DNA from: Aquilaria yunnanensis
Taxonomy: Eukaryota > Streptophyta > Magnoliopsida > Malvales > Thymelaeaceae
Assembly: GCA_039654915.1 (NCBI GenBank)
Contig: CM077594.1
Span: 98,222,893 to 98,286,892, forward strand
Length of the DNA stretch: 64,000 nt
Reading direction: 5' to 3'
Part shown: positions 1-11,582 of the stretch, piece after piece
Position numbering within the stretch: position 1 is the stretch's first letter
Layout: each line of letters starts with the position of its first letter
The notes under the pieces: generated by a model
Database searches by the model: none
The model's input: the letters and a program-made list of their open reading frames with translations, nothing else
Told to the model about the DNA's origin: nothing
Position numbers and translations under genes: made by a program

Positions 1-868
1 ATCCTCCCCTTTATCTCTTTACTATTACTAATTAAAAAGCAAGCACAAAATATAAGCTTTCCCAGATAAAGGTCAAGTGAGGTGTCATTGTCATGATCCA
101 TAGACAGTTTGTCCTTTCATTCGCTTCATCCTCAACAACCTCACCATCAAGGATTCAAGCTCTGCTTCACGGCCAACCCTACCCCTTCTCTCATCCAGCC
201 CTCCTACTCCACACTACTGTCGTCCCCTACGTTTGCCTCGACAGCCCTTTTCTTAACACTTGAAGTATCAGAAAAAGAGTCTAAACCCAAAAACTTGAAA
301 TTGAACCCAAAAAATTAAGGTTAAGGTTGGTTTAGGTTGGCTAGCAATATAGGGTTAATTCAAGCAAGAACTTTTAGAGTTCCAGATAGTCTATAAAAGT
401 TGGGTTTTGACCTGAACCCAACATGACAACTCGAATTTGTAGAAGAATCTATAAACAAGTGGTATGAAAAATAATTAATAGAAAATCTGAAATTGTTAGC
501 GTATAAATAAGCAAATATTTTTTTTGTTAATCAAAAGTATTTGTACAAACATAGGGGTATGAGGTACATTATAGTTAAAGAAAATGGGAAATGTTTGTTT
601 TTTGGGACTTGGAAGGCTATTGCACCAGCATAATTGGCATTTTATGAAAAATTTAGTAAATGTATGCCCCTAATCTCTACATTGATGCCCTAAGCTTAAA
701 CCATTTGGGCTAATATTGGAAAACAAATGTGTGTGTGTGTGGAAGTAGGGCCAAGCCCACCCCAACCAGCACTAGGGGACTATTCCAACATCACAAAAGG
801 TTTATGATAAGTTACATTGGAGTTTTATTAAAATTGTCATTCAATAAATGAATTTCCCTAAACATTGA
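1..868. other. Intergenic, no gene recognised
   Basis: AT-rich DNA with no reading frame that resembles a known protein. The short frame near 109-318 has no ATG start and low-complexity Ser/Pro composition. A short GT run is present near 730-741. Nothing else was recognised. Confidence 0.6.
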
Positions 869-1105
869 GTTAACCTCATCATGTAATGCATCAATACAAT
901 TTCTTACTCGGCCTTGATTAATGGTTGGCCCACGAACTGGCTCAAGCCAAACTAAGGTATTAGACAAGGTGATCCTCTATCTCTATATCCATTCTTCTTT
1001 GTAGTGAGGCATTCTTTCGCTTCCTGTCACATCAGTAGACTAGTGGTTATATCCTAGGTATTAAGCTAAATATAAGAGGTCCCACCATAAACCATAGTTC
1101 AGCTT
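869..1105 (+). pseudogene. LINE (non-LTR) reverse transcriptase relic
   Basis: The + strand from about 869 reads, with in-frame stops, as the LINE reverse-transcriptase block ahead of the catalytic YADD/FADD motif: CINTISYSALING, then GIRQGDPLS at about 956-982, then a hydrophobic stretch. After a frameshift it resumes near 1046-1105 as GYILGIKLNIRGP, which matches the usual G-I-x-G-I-K block. The GIRQGDPLSPYLF-type motif is diagnostic of plant L1-like LINE RTs. No endonuclease, FADD box or poly-A tail was found, so this is a short internal fragment with at least two stops and one frameshift. The motif identity is seen in sequence; assignment to an L1-type LINE is family knowledge. Confidence 0.8.
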
Positions 1106-2007
1106 GAAGTTAGTGTTGTTGTCAGTAGTATTCGGGATCTAACTCACTCTTTCTAGCGGTTATCTTTGATCAAAGTCTAGCGGAGATCCATTGAGGCGGT
1201 GCACACTTTAGCAACTTCTTGTTTACCTTCTCTCTTTTCTTATTAGTTGTATTCCTTAGTTTTCCATTCTGAGTAACAGAAAAAAAATAAAACATCACAA
1301 AAGGGCTAATGACAGCTTTAGTCCTCTAAACTTTCTACAATTACAACTGAAGTAATAAAAAACTATATTACTACATTAACACGGTAGTACGAAAGCCCAC
1401 AGTAAAAATGTTGCATATGTGGTGTGGTATACGCGCATGTGCGTTGCAAGACCACTAATAAAACCTTGGTGGCAAGTGGAGTGGGGGGATTTGGTGGTAG
1501 TTCAATTCTATTAGTGGGTTGCTTTTAAAATGTTTGATACTCTAACGAATTAAGCAAGAACCCTAATCACCTAATAAATCAGTATCGAATTCGACGGACA
1601 AGAGGAAAAGCAGTGATTTAATATGATTTGATAGATCAAAGCACCCACTAAGCAACGAGACAAGTGGTTGAGAGCTAAGTGAGGATGTTAATCTGTCTAA
1701 TTAAGCAACAGACTACCCTAGCTTGATCTGAAAAGCAAGCTATAGCTAGCAACCTCATCCAACACCTATCATCAACTATCACATTATAAATTAATCATTC
1801 GCCAAATTTGCATAATCAATCGGAGCTTTCAGAATCGATAAAGGTGGGAGATGTCAATCAATATGGAAAACCCATCTTATTGATATTAATGTCCATAATC
1901 TTTCATTATCAGTCCCAACAGATCAAAAAGGAGAGCAGGACAAATTACTTCAGGACTTAATTCAGATTTTCAATGGGAAAACGTTGCAGATTGTCCTTAA
2001 TCTTTTA
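1106..2007. other. Intergenic, no gene recognised
   Basis: AT-rich DNA without a recognisable coding frame, tRNA or clear terminal repeats. Confidence 0.5.
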
Positions 2008-2385
2008 GTCATAAACCTATTAAAACAATTTTGTTTTGATTCTTAATTAAACCTATTAAAAATATTTTGTTTTAGTCCCCACCAAGTTGAATCTGTTACC
2101 CCATATGAAAGTTGTAGAACAAGTGCATTTATAGAGGTGAAACTAATAATTAAGACTATCCATAATTATTAAAAATTTTTATACAACTTAAATTTACTAG
2201 AAAGTAGTTATATCATATCGTTTAAATTAAAATTTTAAAATTAATTAATTTAAATTAGTATTTCAAACATTAATGTAAGAGAGTTGAGTCGATAGATTTC
2301 ATCTAAATGGAGACCAAAATAATACACTTTTTATCTGAAATAATATGGTGGGTGTATATTTTGTTACTAAAAAAAAATCCAATGA
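2008..2385. mobile_element. Relic of a long-TIR (MULE-like) element
   Basis: The left part (about 2008-2100) repeats the phrases TTTTGTTTTAGTCCCCA and 'aacctattaaaa'. The same phrases are in the termini of the element at 42210-42800. The right part (about 2285-2385) contains an inverted, diverged copy, with TTTGGTCTCCATTTAGATGAAATC on the - strand. Ends and target duplication could not be fixed. I read this as a decayed member of the same family. Confidence 0.4.
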
Positions 2386-3035
2386 CACATACATTTTCAA
2401 GATCAGAGGTCTAATTAAGTAACTGATAAAACCTGATCCAAATAAAAAAATGAAACAAGACTTAGCATCTGTTCCGCACAGCAAAATTAGATATCATACA
2501 TACTACCATAAAATAATACTATATTTTTAATAGATTTAAGACTGAAAGAGAATAATAGAAAACCAAGGATGGAAAATGGAATGAGAACTAAATGTATGTA
2601 TTGTACGCAAAATTTAGCCCATTTTGCAATGGTTAAACGTACGAGTTCGGCATTTTAATTCTCCGTTTTCAAACAATTATATTTCAATTCGACTTCTTTT
2701 TCTTAAAATTGTGCACTTGATATATTTCTTTTTTAATTTTTCTTGATTAAAACTAGCATCTACACATAGGATCAACAAGAGGATATTTGTGCTTTTTTTT
2801 TTTTTTTATTGAAAGCGTGTTTCGCTTATTTGGAAAAGTCTAGAATTCCATAATGAGCACACCTTTTATAATAAACCCGTTAGCTCTTTGTGCTTTTTTT
2901 CTTTTTATTTATTCAAAAGCATTATAGGTACGAGGAGTTAGAAAGTACAATAAGAAAATTAAGCGAAAATTGGCTATTTTGCAAAACCTAAATGACTCTA
3001 TCTGCAATTTTACCATTGCTAGATTAGCTTGGTTA

Positions 3036-3996
3036 TAGGGGTGAGCATGTTTTGAGTTGATTTGGTTTTATAGTGGAACTAAACAGACCCGAAATGACCT
3101 TAGCTATAAAATTTTTCTACCCAACCCAAGAACCGAGACTCGAATAGAACCAGAACCATAGTCCTGGGTTTTTCGGTTTTAGTTCTTGGTTTTTTCAGTT
3201 TATACTATATATATGTAACAACACCAAAATTCAATAAAATTGCATTTATAACCAATTAATGAAATATTCAACATAAAATACAACTAAATCAGCATTTAAA
3301 TACATATATTAGACATATTCAAAAAAAAGTTTAACATGTTATTACCAAAATTATTTAAAAGAGTTACTTGTGGAGTATTTTCAATCTCAACCAATTTATT
3401 ACCCTCAATATTTCCAACATTGACACAGCATTCAACATGAGAAACTGAATCTTTAAGACCATATTCTTCAGTATCAAAACCCGAAATATGTTGATGTCAT
3501 AAATTTCCAGTTTCACGTAACTCATAAATGAAAAAAAAAACATGAGGATTATGTCGTAAAGGTTTGTTTGGAGTAGAGAAATAAAAGACAAAATGACCCA
3601 GAAGTAGTTAGTTTAGAAGCAAAGAAATTCAAGTGAATATGAAGAAATTTCATAAACAATCTTATAACTTTCATGTAGTTTCAATTTAGAACATCAGTTT
3701 AAGGGTTTAATATAGAAACATAAAATAACCACAATAATTCTTCAAAGAAATACATGTGTATGGATATATTAATAATATTATAATTTTTTATTATATAAAT
3801 ATATATACCTCGCGTTCGATTCCACCTCGGTTTGATTTCATATAGAATCAAAATCAACCAAAAAACCATCAGTTTTGCTATAATGTGGAACTAACTCATA
3901 AAACATAGTTCATTTTTACTCTACTCAACCCAATTTAAACCCAATAGATGAGTTCAGATTGGGTTTTAGGGTTTGCCCAACCCATATTTATCCCTA
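3036..3996. mobile_element. hAT-like non-autonomous element (degenerate)
   Basis: The left end reads TAGGGGTGAGCATG. The right end, on the - strand, reads TAGGGATAAATATG. This is a short imperfect inverted repeat of the TAGGG-type seen in plant hAT MITEs. The flanking 8-mers CTTGGTTA and CTTGACTG agree at 5 of 8 positions, which fits an old hAT target duplication but does not prove one. The interior is AT-rich with imperfect inverted 'cggtttt' stretches and no transposase. It could also be chance similarity between low-complexity ends. Confidence 0.4.
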
Positions 3997-4019
3997 CTTG
4001 ACTGGACAATAGTACTTTA

Positions 4020-4092
4020 CCTGCTGCTCGAACCTAGGCCGGCTGTACAAGTGTATGGTTGTGCCTACCAGTTGAGCTGGATGCACGAGACA
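4020..4092 (-). other. tRNA-like (SINE head) sequence
   Basis: On the - strand this reads CAGCTCAACTGGTAGGCAC (similar to a pol III A box) followed about 40 nt later by GGTTCGAGC (similar to a B box). The spacing is tRNA-like, but the arms do not pair as a full tRNA. It may be the 5' head of a tRNA-derived SINE. No poly-A or T tail or target duplication was identified. Confidence 0.35.
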
Positions 4093-4944
4093 GCTCCATT
4101 GTGTGTTTGTGGTTTTCATTATCAAATTTAAAATTTTGAAATTATACCCTTTAGCGTCCTGCTTGCCTTAACTAGAAATTACTATTTCTTAAATAATGGA
4201 TCAAAATTCTAAATTTTTCAATTCCGAAAACTCCCCGAAAGATTAATGCGAAATTAACATTGACATATATATTCTTAATCTCGATAATTGTTTAAGTGCT
4301 CAAATTCTACAAAAGAACTATCTTAATTTTAAATTACTCACTCATTAGGTTCGCTGATTTTCGTTCATAATTTTCAGAAGCTACACAGTTTCACTTGAGG
4401 CATTTGATATCTTGATGACACAGTTTAAAGAGTTCGATGAGTCAATGGGCAGAGGAAAAAAAAATGGAAAAGTAGATGAATATATTCATGAAAGAATTCG
4501 ATGGTAGTTTTGGGATTTAAGTCTTCAAAAGAACATATATTTCTGAATCGTTCAAATTAAATTACTGTCTCATCATAAAAGAAGGTTTGGTGCTTTATTC
4601 GCACGTAACTTAAATACGAAGAATAAAGAGCTGGGGCTTAATTTTGTCAATAAATTAACATAATTGGGTAAGCCAGCCTTGTCTTCCCTAATAACTTGAA
4701 CAAAACGTGTTCTGGAAGATTTCAATCGAAAGTTAAAAACTAAAATTTTGGAGATTGAGGGTCATAATTTTATCGAGAAGATAAGGAAACTAGAATGAAG
4801 CATTTAACCTAAAACTAATCGGCAATAAGTATATATGAAGATGTTGTCATCACTCATCACAATATAATATAGAGACATGAACCACTTTATTTGACAAGTA
4901 AACTCTCACCTATAAACCCTCAGCATGCTTTGCATGAGAACTAT
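4093..4944. other. Intergenic, flank of Copia element
   Basis: AT-rich DNA with no recognisable gene, ending at the left LTR of the Copia element. Confidence 0.5.
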
Positions 4945-5106
4945 TGGAGATATATTATGTGTATAATACGTGTATTAGCTGTATATTAGGTATTTGTGTG
5001 TGTTTAGGATGGAAAGTCTTTATCTCTTTGTATGTATATATTTGTACACTGCGGCTGCTAAGGGCAGGAAATAAAAATACAGCAGAACATAGCCACAATT
5101 TTATTA
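4945..5106 (+). repeat. Left LTR of Copia element
   Basis: 162 bp starting TGGAGATATATTA and ending CACAATTTTATTA, directly followed by the primer-binding site. It pairs with 9547-9708 with about 93% identity by eye. The TATGTATATATTTG stretch is a candidate TATA region, and the AGGAAATAAAAATAC stretch could serve as a poly-A signal. The end is TA rather than the usual CA. Confidence 0.92.
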
Positions 5107-5118
5107 TGGTATCAGAGC
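5107..5118 (+). promoter_or_regulatory. Primer-binding site (tRNA-iMet type)
   Basis: TGGTATCAGAGC abuts the left LTR. This is complementary to the 3' end of plant initiator tRNA-Met and is the standard minus-strand primer site of Copia elements. Confidence 0.9.
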
Positions 5119-5146
5119 CGCTGCTGTTGGCTCTTCGACAACTACC

Positions 5147-6310
5147 ATGAGCTGCGGCGGAGACGACGACAAGAAGATTGGGGCCAAGAGGCTATCTGTT
5201 CATAATCAGCTATCACCCTATTATCTAGGATCGAATGATCATCCGGGTTCAATTACCTCTCCAATTGTGTTGAAGGGGGACAATTATGATGAGTGGACGA
5301 AATCGATTCGGAACGCTTTCCGTGCCAAGAAGAAACTTGGCTTTCTTGATGGCATAATAGCACAACCAGATGAAAACACATTTAAGATGGAAGATTGGTA
5401 TAGTGTTAACTCTATGCTAGTTGCATGGATTATTAATACGATTGATCCAATGCTATGATCTTCTGTTTCTTACATGGAACATGTTAAGGATCTCTGGGAC
5501 GATCTCAGGGATAGATTTTCGATTGGCAATGATATGCGGATTCATTAGTTGAAGACAAATATCACGAATTGCAAGCAAGTGGGGATGACTGCGACTGCTT
5601 ATTACGGGAAGCTCAAGGGTATGTGGGAGGAATTGGCCGGATATATGAAGAACCCAGTTTGTACTTGTAATGGATGCACGTGTGGTGTGGCCAAAGAGCT
5701 TCTCTACAAGCGAGAGAAAGAACGTATCCATCAGTTCTTAATGGGGCTTGATGGTGCATTATATGGGACAATCAGGTCAAATATTTTGAGCACACAACCA
5801 TTACCTTCAATGAATCAAGTGTACTCAATGGTTGTCCAGGAAGAAAAACACAAGGAAGTGGCCAGGAACTAGCAAGAACGAGCTGAGGCTGTCAGTTTTG
5901 CTGTGCAAATAGTAGGAATGAGCAAGAGAATGGACGTGTCGGATTCGAAGGAGACCACTTGCGCACATTGCGGTGAGGTCGGACATGATGCTAGTGACTG
6001 CTTTCAGTTGGTTGGTTATCCAGAATGGGGGTTTGCTGGACGTGGTGGAAAAGGTGGTGCACGAGGAGGTAGATCTGGTCGAGGTCGTGGGGGTGTAGGC
6101 CATGGACAAGGAGCTACAGCAAACGCCACGCAAACTAGGCGTGGCAATGGGCAGCAGCAAGAATGTACTAGTGAAGCCAATCGTGCAGGCATCCCTGGTC
6201 TAATTGATGAACAATGGGCTTCACTTACTACATTGTTTGATAGTCTTAAAAGTTCTCCCACAGTTAATGAGAAATTAATGGGATTAATGGGTAAGTTGCA
6301 AAAAATACGA
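5147..6310 (+). pseudogene. Copia gag remnant
   Basis: The start at 5147 (ATG) opens MSCGGDDDKK, then the Copia capsid signature around SPIVLKGDNYDEWTKSIRNA. In-frame stops at 5456-5458 (TGA), 5546-5548 (TAG) and 5870-5872 (TAG) break the frame, and the same protein continues after each one. A nucleocapsid zinc knuckle of the form C-x2-C-x4-H-x4-C (CAHCGEVGHDASDC) lies at about 5960-6001, followed by a Gly/Arg-rich tail. The capsid and knuckle identify it as gag. It cannot give a full-length product. Confidence 0.88.
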
Positions 6311-9300
6311 TGGCTTTTGGATACTTGTGCTTCAAGTCACATGACAGGAAGTATAGAATTACTTGAAAGTTTGAGACAAATTGATCCATGCTCGGTTGGT
6401 CTTCCTGATGGAAAAGAGACTACAACAACTCAAAAAGGAACAGTAAATCTCAGAAATGGGATCATTTTGAAGAATGTTTTATTTGTGCCAAAATTGAACT
6501 ACAATTTAATTTATGTGTCTCAATTAATTGATGGGTTAAATTGTGCAGTCACTTTCACTAATAAGGTATGTCTGATACAGGATTGCAATTTAAAGACCCT
6601 GATTGGTGTGGGTGAACAATGTGATGGGATGTACCCATTTTATGGTGTGGCAAAAGCTCAAGCGTGTAGGGCTAAAATGGTAAATTCATTCAAATTGTGG
6701 CACAGGAGAATGGGTCATCCCTTTAGGAAAATAGTTAGCTTACTACCACCAGTTGATCATGATATGAGTACTTCAAATGATTGTGATATATGTTTTAGAG
6801 CAAAGAAAACTTGGGATGCTTTTCCATTAAGTATTAATAAAGCTAGAGAGCCTTTTGCACTTATTCATTATGATGGTTGGGGACCTTATCGAACACCTGC
6901 ATCTTGTGGTGTGGTATATTTTTTGAGTATTATGGATGATTACTCTAGAGCTGTCTGGATATATTTGTTGGCTGAAAAGACTGAAGTTGTTTCACTCGAA
7001 AAAAAATTTTGTGCCATGATTAAGACTCAATTTAATGCAAAAGTTAAGATTTTTTGGAGTGATAACGGAACAGAATTTCATAGGTTAAAGAATTATTTTG
7101 CTGTGAGAGGAATTATGAGACTTCTTGTGTTGGCACACCTCAACAGAATGGACGCGTAGAGCACAAACATCTGCACATCCTGAATGTAGGGCGTGCTTTA
7201 TGCTTTCAAGCTGGACTTCCAATACAGTTCTGGGGGGAGTGTATTTTGATAGCTGGATATTTAATAAATCGGACTCCTAGCTCACTTAATGGTGGAAAGA
7301 GTCCTTATGAAGTATTGTTTGGGAAGGAGCCTGGTTATTAGCATATTAAGGTTTTTGGGTGTTTGTGTTATGCACATCAACAATATGGAGATAAAGATAA
7401 ATTTGGTGAAAGAAGTAGGCGATATGTTTTTCTTGGGTATCCTTTTAGAAAGAAAGGTTGGAGATTATATGACTTGAATACGGGAGAATTCTTTGTATCC
7501 CGAGATGTGACATTTATTGAAACTGAATTTCCCTATGAACAGTCCAATAAAGATAATGAGGACAATGTAAAATCAAGTCTTCAGAAACATGAGCTCAGGT
7601 GTGACAGTGTGGAGTGTATGGGTGATTTACCAGTAATTGAGCAGATGCATGAAAATAATGATCATAATGGACACAAAGATAAGTCAGAAGCAGAAGATGA
7701 ATGTGACAAGCACATGGAATGAGCTACGAAGGACAGCAGGCCTATAGTGAGGGGGAGTGCTATTGACGAGCAGAATCAACAACATGATCAAGAACAACTT
7801 GGTCATGGATAGAGGATACGTAAGCAACTAGCTCACCTGAAGGATTATCTTTGCCACACCACGCGCTGCACTCTCCCTATGACTCTTGAACCCACATCGA
7901 CAAGGGCCTCAGGTACGCCATATCTGATAGCCAACTATGTGACTAGCGCTAATGTTTCTGTGAGACATACAAATTTTTTGGCAGCTATAAATGTAGGGAA
8001 AGAACCAGTGCAGTTTTCTAAGGCTGTTCGTGATCCTAAATGACGGGAAGTTATGAAGCAAGAGATAGATGCCCTAGAAAAAAATGAGACGTGGATTCTA
8101 GAAACTCCTCCAGTTGGGAAGAAAGTGATAGGGTGCAAATGGTATACAGGATTAAGTATAACTTACATGGCATAGTGGAACATTATAAAGCGCGATTGGT
8201 GATTTTGGGAAATAGACAGGTTGAAGGAATTGACTACAATGAGACATTTGCACCGGTTGCAAAGATGGTGACAGTCCGGACATTCTTAGCAGTTGCAGTT
8301 GTTAAAAACTAGGAGTTGCACCAAATGGATGTTCACAACACATTTCTTCATGGGGATTTAACTGAAGAGGTGTATATGTAGTTGCCACCCGAATTTGAGA
8401 CACATGAACTTGGAAAAGTATGCAAGCTCCAAAAATCATTATATGGACTACGACAAGCACCACGAAACTGGTTTACAAAATTGGCTATGGCGTTAAAGAA
8501 GTTTGGCTTCCAGCAGTTATACTGTGATTATTCCTTGTTTACTTATCACAAGAATGGAGTCTCACTTTGTGTGCTCATTTATGTTGATGACTTGATAATT
8601 GATAAGAGCGATAACACAGTTATGACAAAGCTGAAGCAATATTTGAACCAGTATTTTCATATGAAAGATCTTGGGGTACTAAAGTACTTCCTTGGCATTG
8701 AAGTGGCTCATGCACCTGAAGGATTGTTTTTATGTCACAGAAAATATGCACTAGATATTATATGTGTGACAGGTCTTCTTGGCTCGAAGCCAACTATATC
8801 CCCTATTGAAGTCAACCATCAGCTAGCTCAGGCTGCTGGAGTAGCTTTTAAAGATCTAAATAAGTATCGATGCTTAATTAGGCGTTTGATTTACCTTATT
8901 ATCACTTGACCAAATATATGTTATGCAGTACATATCCTTGCCCAATTCATGCATACACCAAAAAAATCACATTGGGAAAGTGCATTGCGCGTAGAACGTT
9001 ATTTGAAAAGAAATCCAGGTCAAGGTGTGTTCTTGATAAGTGATAGTGATCTCCAACTCTATGCATATTGTGATTTGGATTGGGCTAGCTGCCCATTTAC
9101 TCGACGTTTTTTAACTGCTTATTTCGTGCTATTGGGACAATCTCCCATCTCTTGGAAAACAAAGAAACATGAAACAATCTTTAGATTTTTGGCTGAGGCA
9201 GAGTATCGAGCAATGGCAGCTACAACATGTGAATTAAAGTGGTTAAAGGGAGTACTCCGTGATTTGGATGTCACACATCCAAGTCCCATGCGTTTGCATT

Positions 9301-9546
9301 GTGATAGTCAGTCTGCTATTTATATTGCAGCGAATCCCGTTTTTCATGAGCACACCAAACACATAGAGATTGACTACCACTTTGTTCGAGAAAAGGTATT
9401 AGCTGGTAACATACAAACAGTTCATGTTCAGACCTACAATCAGCTTACCGATATATTGACTTAAGCTCTCAGTAAGACACAGTTTGAGTTTTTTCTTCGG
9501 AAGTTGGGCATTCGTGACTTACATGCTCCAACTTTAGGGGGAGTAC
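6311..9546 (+). pseudogene. Copia pol remnant (PR-INT-RT-RNaseH)
   Basis: The protease motif WLLDTCASSHM starts at 6311. The catalytic triad reads Asp-Thr-Cys where Asp-Ser/Thr-Gly is expected. The integrase has the H-H-C-C region (LWHRRMGHP ... CDICFRAK) and the DDE core (IMDDYSRAVWIY, FWSDNGTEF). The reading frame changes near 7105-7130, just before the block that carries the catalytic Glu. The integrase C-terminus lies at about 7363-7540 (YVFLGYPFRKKGW). The reverse transcriptase runs from 8091 to 8909 with the YVDDL box at about 8579-8596. RNase H runs from 8949 to the purine tract. Stops include 8041-8043, 8310-8312, 8379-8381, 8907-8909 and 9462-9464. Confidence 0.9.
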
Positions 9547-9708
9547 TGGAGATATATTACATGTATAATACGTGTATTAGTTGTATATTAGGTATTTGTG
9601 TGTGTTTAGGATGGAAAGTCTTTAGCTCTTTGTATATATATATTTGTACGCTGCAGCTGCTAAGGGCAGGAATAAAAAATACCGTAGAACATAGCCACAA
9701 TTTTATTA
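9547..9708 (+). repeat. Right LTR of Copia element
   Basis: 162 bp, about 93% identical by eye to 4945-5106. It is preceded by the purine-rich tract at about 9535-9544. At about 7% divergence, and assuming 0.7-1.3 x 10^-8 substitutions per site per year, insertion would date to roughly 3-5 million years ago. This is an inference that depends on the rate. Confidence 0.92.
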
Positions 9709-10746
9709 AAAACCATAACCAAAAGCTAGAATACCATACCCGAACCAAGGACCAATTTGACAAGTCCTTTGCAAGATACAAAAATTTGGATGTAATTGAA
9801 GATACTTAACAGGCGGTAGGGCAGGGTGAACTAAGTTTGCTATAAGGTTGGTGAGTTCGATCATCTAGCTTCTGGCTAGAGCATGATCTTGTAAATATTA
9901 TCATTATTATCAATATATTTGTTGCAGTTCAAAACAAAAAATCTGAGCAACAATAGAAATATCACCAAGAACGGGTTTTTTCTTTTTGTAAAAAGAGGCA
10001 GAGACCAAAGTTTTTTTTTTCATAAAGAATAGGTCAAAATAAATATTATTTTAAATTGTAGTCATTACAAGATAATTTAACCAGTTTAAAAGAAAGATCA
10101 TAATGCATTTAGTTTTAAAATTTAAGGAGAATTATGAGTATATAGTCATTTTAAGGCTACCCCGTCCTCCCCTATAAACTGCTCCTAGATACAAGATATA
10201 CTACTAAGGGGATATACGAACGACTAGTAAAATCATAGGATCTCATGAAACCAAGGTGACCTTGAGGTGAGTTGCCATGGACTGTTTTTTTTTTTTGTTA
10301 TTAATTTGTTGAGCAAGGACTGTTGTCTTCCTTGTCCATTCAACGGTTTGAATCCCACAGATACTAATTTCTTTTCGATTGAATTTTATTAAAGGTTTTA
10401 AAATGTTATTTGGTAACATTTTCTCAAATGGATGCTCTCTTGATCTTGGTCAAATCCTAAATGGGTAAAGTTTATCAGGGTGCCCTAACTTTTTTTCGTG
10501 TCTTAAATGAGTATTTGACATTTAGATTTATTTTATTGAACTACATAAACTCATATAGCACATCTCAATGAGGTATTTTCCGTTAATACAAATGCTAACA
10601 TAATATTAATTAAGACTAAAATGAATTTAAAATAACAACTTTGGTCTTCAAACTTTTTCAATTAATAATTCTAAACTCTAAACTTTTAAATCTACTATTT
10701 ATTCTAACTTCTAAACCTTAAACATTTTTTGTCCAATTTTGTTTCG
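9709..10746. other. Intergenic; possible transposon termini only
   Basis: No gene. The segment from about 10464 (GGGTAAAGTTTATCAGGG, then GCCCTAACTTT) resembles the left terminus of the long-TIR elements found further right, but no matching right end was found. GGTTTGAATCCCAC near 10350-10363 resembles a pol III B box but has no convincing A box. Confidence 0.45.
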
Positions 10747-11582
10747 CTCTAATACAAGAGATAAGTGATGGAGAAACTGAAACTAGCAACTAAATTTCAG
10801 TCACTAGTCAATATTTCAGTCGCTAACTTGTGGATCATATAATTATTGTAATTGATTAGCGACTAAAAATTTCAATCACTAGTTTTCAGTCGCTAGCTAG
10901 TTAGTTGCTCATTTTATATTATTTTTTGAAATCAGTCGTTAGTATGCTTCAGTGGTTATTTCAGATGCTAAAATAAATTAAAAACTTCGACTCCGGCCTT
11001 TCTTTCGTCATTTCTCCTTCTTTGTTCTTCCTCATTTCTCATTTTTCTTCCTAAGCTCCAACATCTTATTCCTCATTTATCTTTTTTCTGCCTCTTTCAT
11101 TTCTCCTTCCTTCAGCTCCGGCTTTTTCTTCCTCATTTCTCATTCTCCTTCTTCTTCTTCCTCCTTCATTTCTCCTTCTTCTTCCTCCTCATTTTCTAAT
11201 TAATAATATTATGTTTAAATTTTATATTTATTTTAATTGAACTTTTTTATTATTACAATTTATTATTGCATTTAGTACATTTCATTTACACACACATACA
11301 CACACAAATATCTCAGCAATTAATTTTTTTTTAAAAAAAATTAAATTGTTATCAGTAACTGAGGTTTCAGTTGCTTGTTTCAGTTGTTATTAGCGACTGA
11401 CATTTCAGTTACTATTTTGTTGTGGTTTAAAAATTGTGCGACTAAATCATTCGGTCACTAATTTCAGTTGCTAGTCAGCAACTAAGGTTTTTGCAACTGA
11501 CACATTCAATTGCTAGTTAGTTGCAACTCGTGACTAAATGTGACTGTTTCCTCAGTTGCTATCCTACGTTTGCGTTATAGTA
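10747..11582. mobile_element. Degenerate CACTA-like non-autonomous element
   Basis: The ends are CTCTAATACAAGAG on the left and, on the - strand, TACTATAACGCAAACG on the right. These are plausible decayed CACTA termini with one or two changes each. Both subterminal zones are packed with short repeats of the type TTTCAGTCGCTA and their inverse TAGCGACTGAAA (left about 10795-10930, right about 11345-11560), which is the classic CACTA subterminal layout. The core (about 10984-11200) is almost pure pyrimidine, with repeated TTTCTCCTTCTTC units. No 3-bp duplication was found and no transposase is present. Superfamily assignment is an inference from the repeats. Confidence 0.6.

Larger units (their letters stand above)
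4945..9708 (+). mobile_element. Ty1/Copia LTR retrotransposon, full-length but inactive
   Basis: The element has two 162-bp LTRs, a primer-binding site TGGTATCAGAGC (initiator tRNA-Met type) immediately after the left LTR, and a purine-rich tract (AGGGGGAGT) just before the right LTR. The internal order is gag zinc knuckle, protease, integrase, reverse transcriptase, RNase H, which defines Copia. Every domain is readable, but the coding region is broken by many stops and at least one frameshift near 7105-7130. The LTRs differ at about 11 of 162 positions. No convincing 5-bp target duplication was seen: the left flank ends ACTAT and the right flank begins AAAAC. The flanks may have mutated or recombined. 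Confidence 0.95.

Noticed and set aside
4940..9713. 5-bp target duplication of the Copia element
   Set aside because: Flanks ACTAT and AAAAC do not match, and shifting the LTR ends by a few bases did not produce a convincing match.
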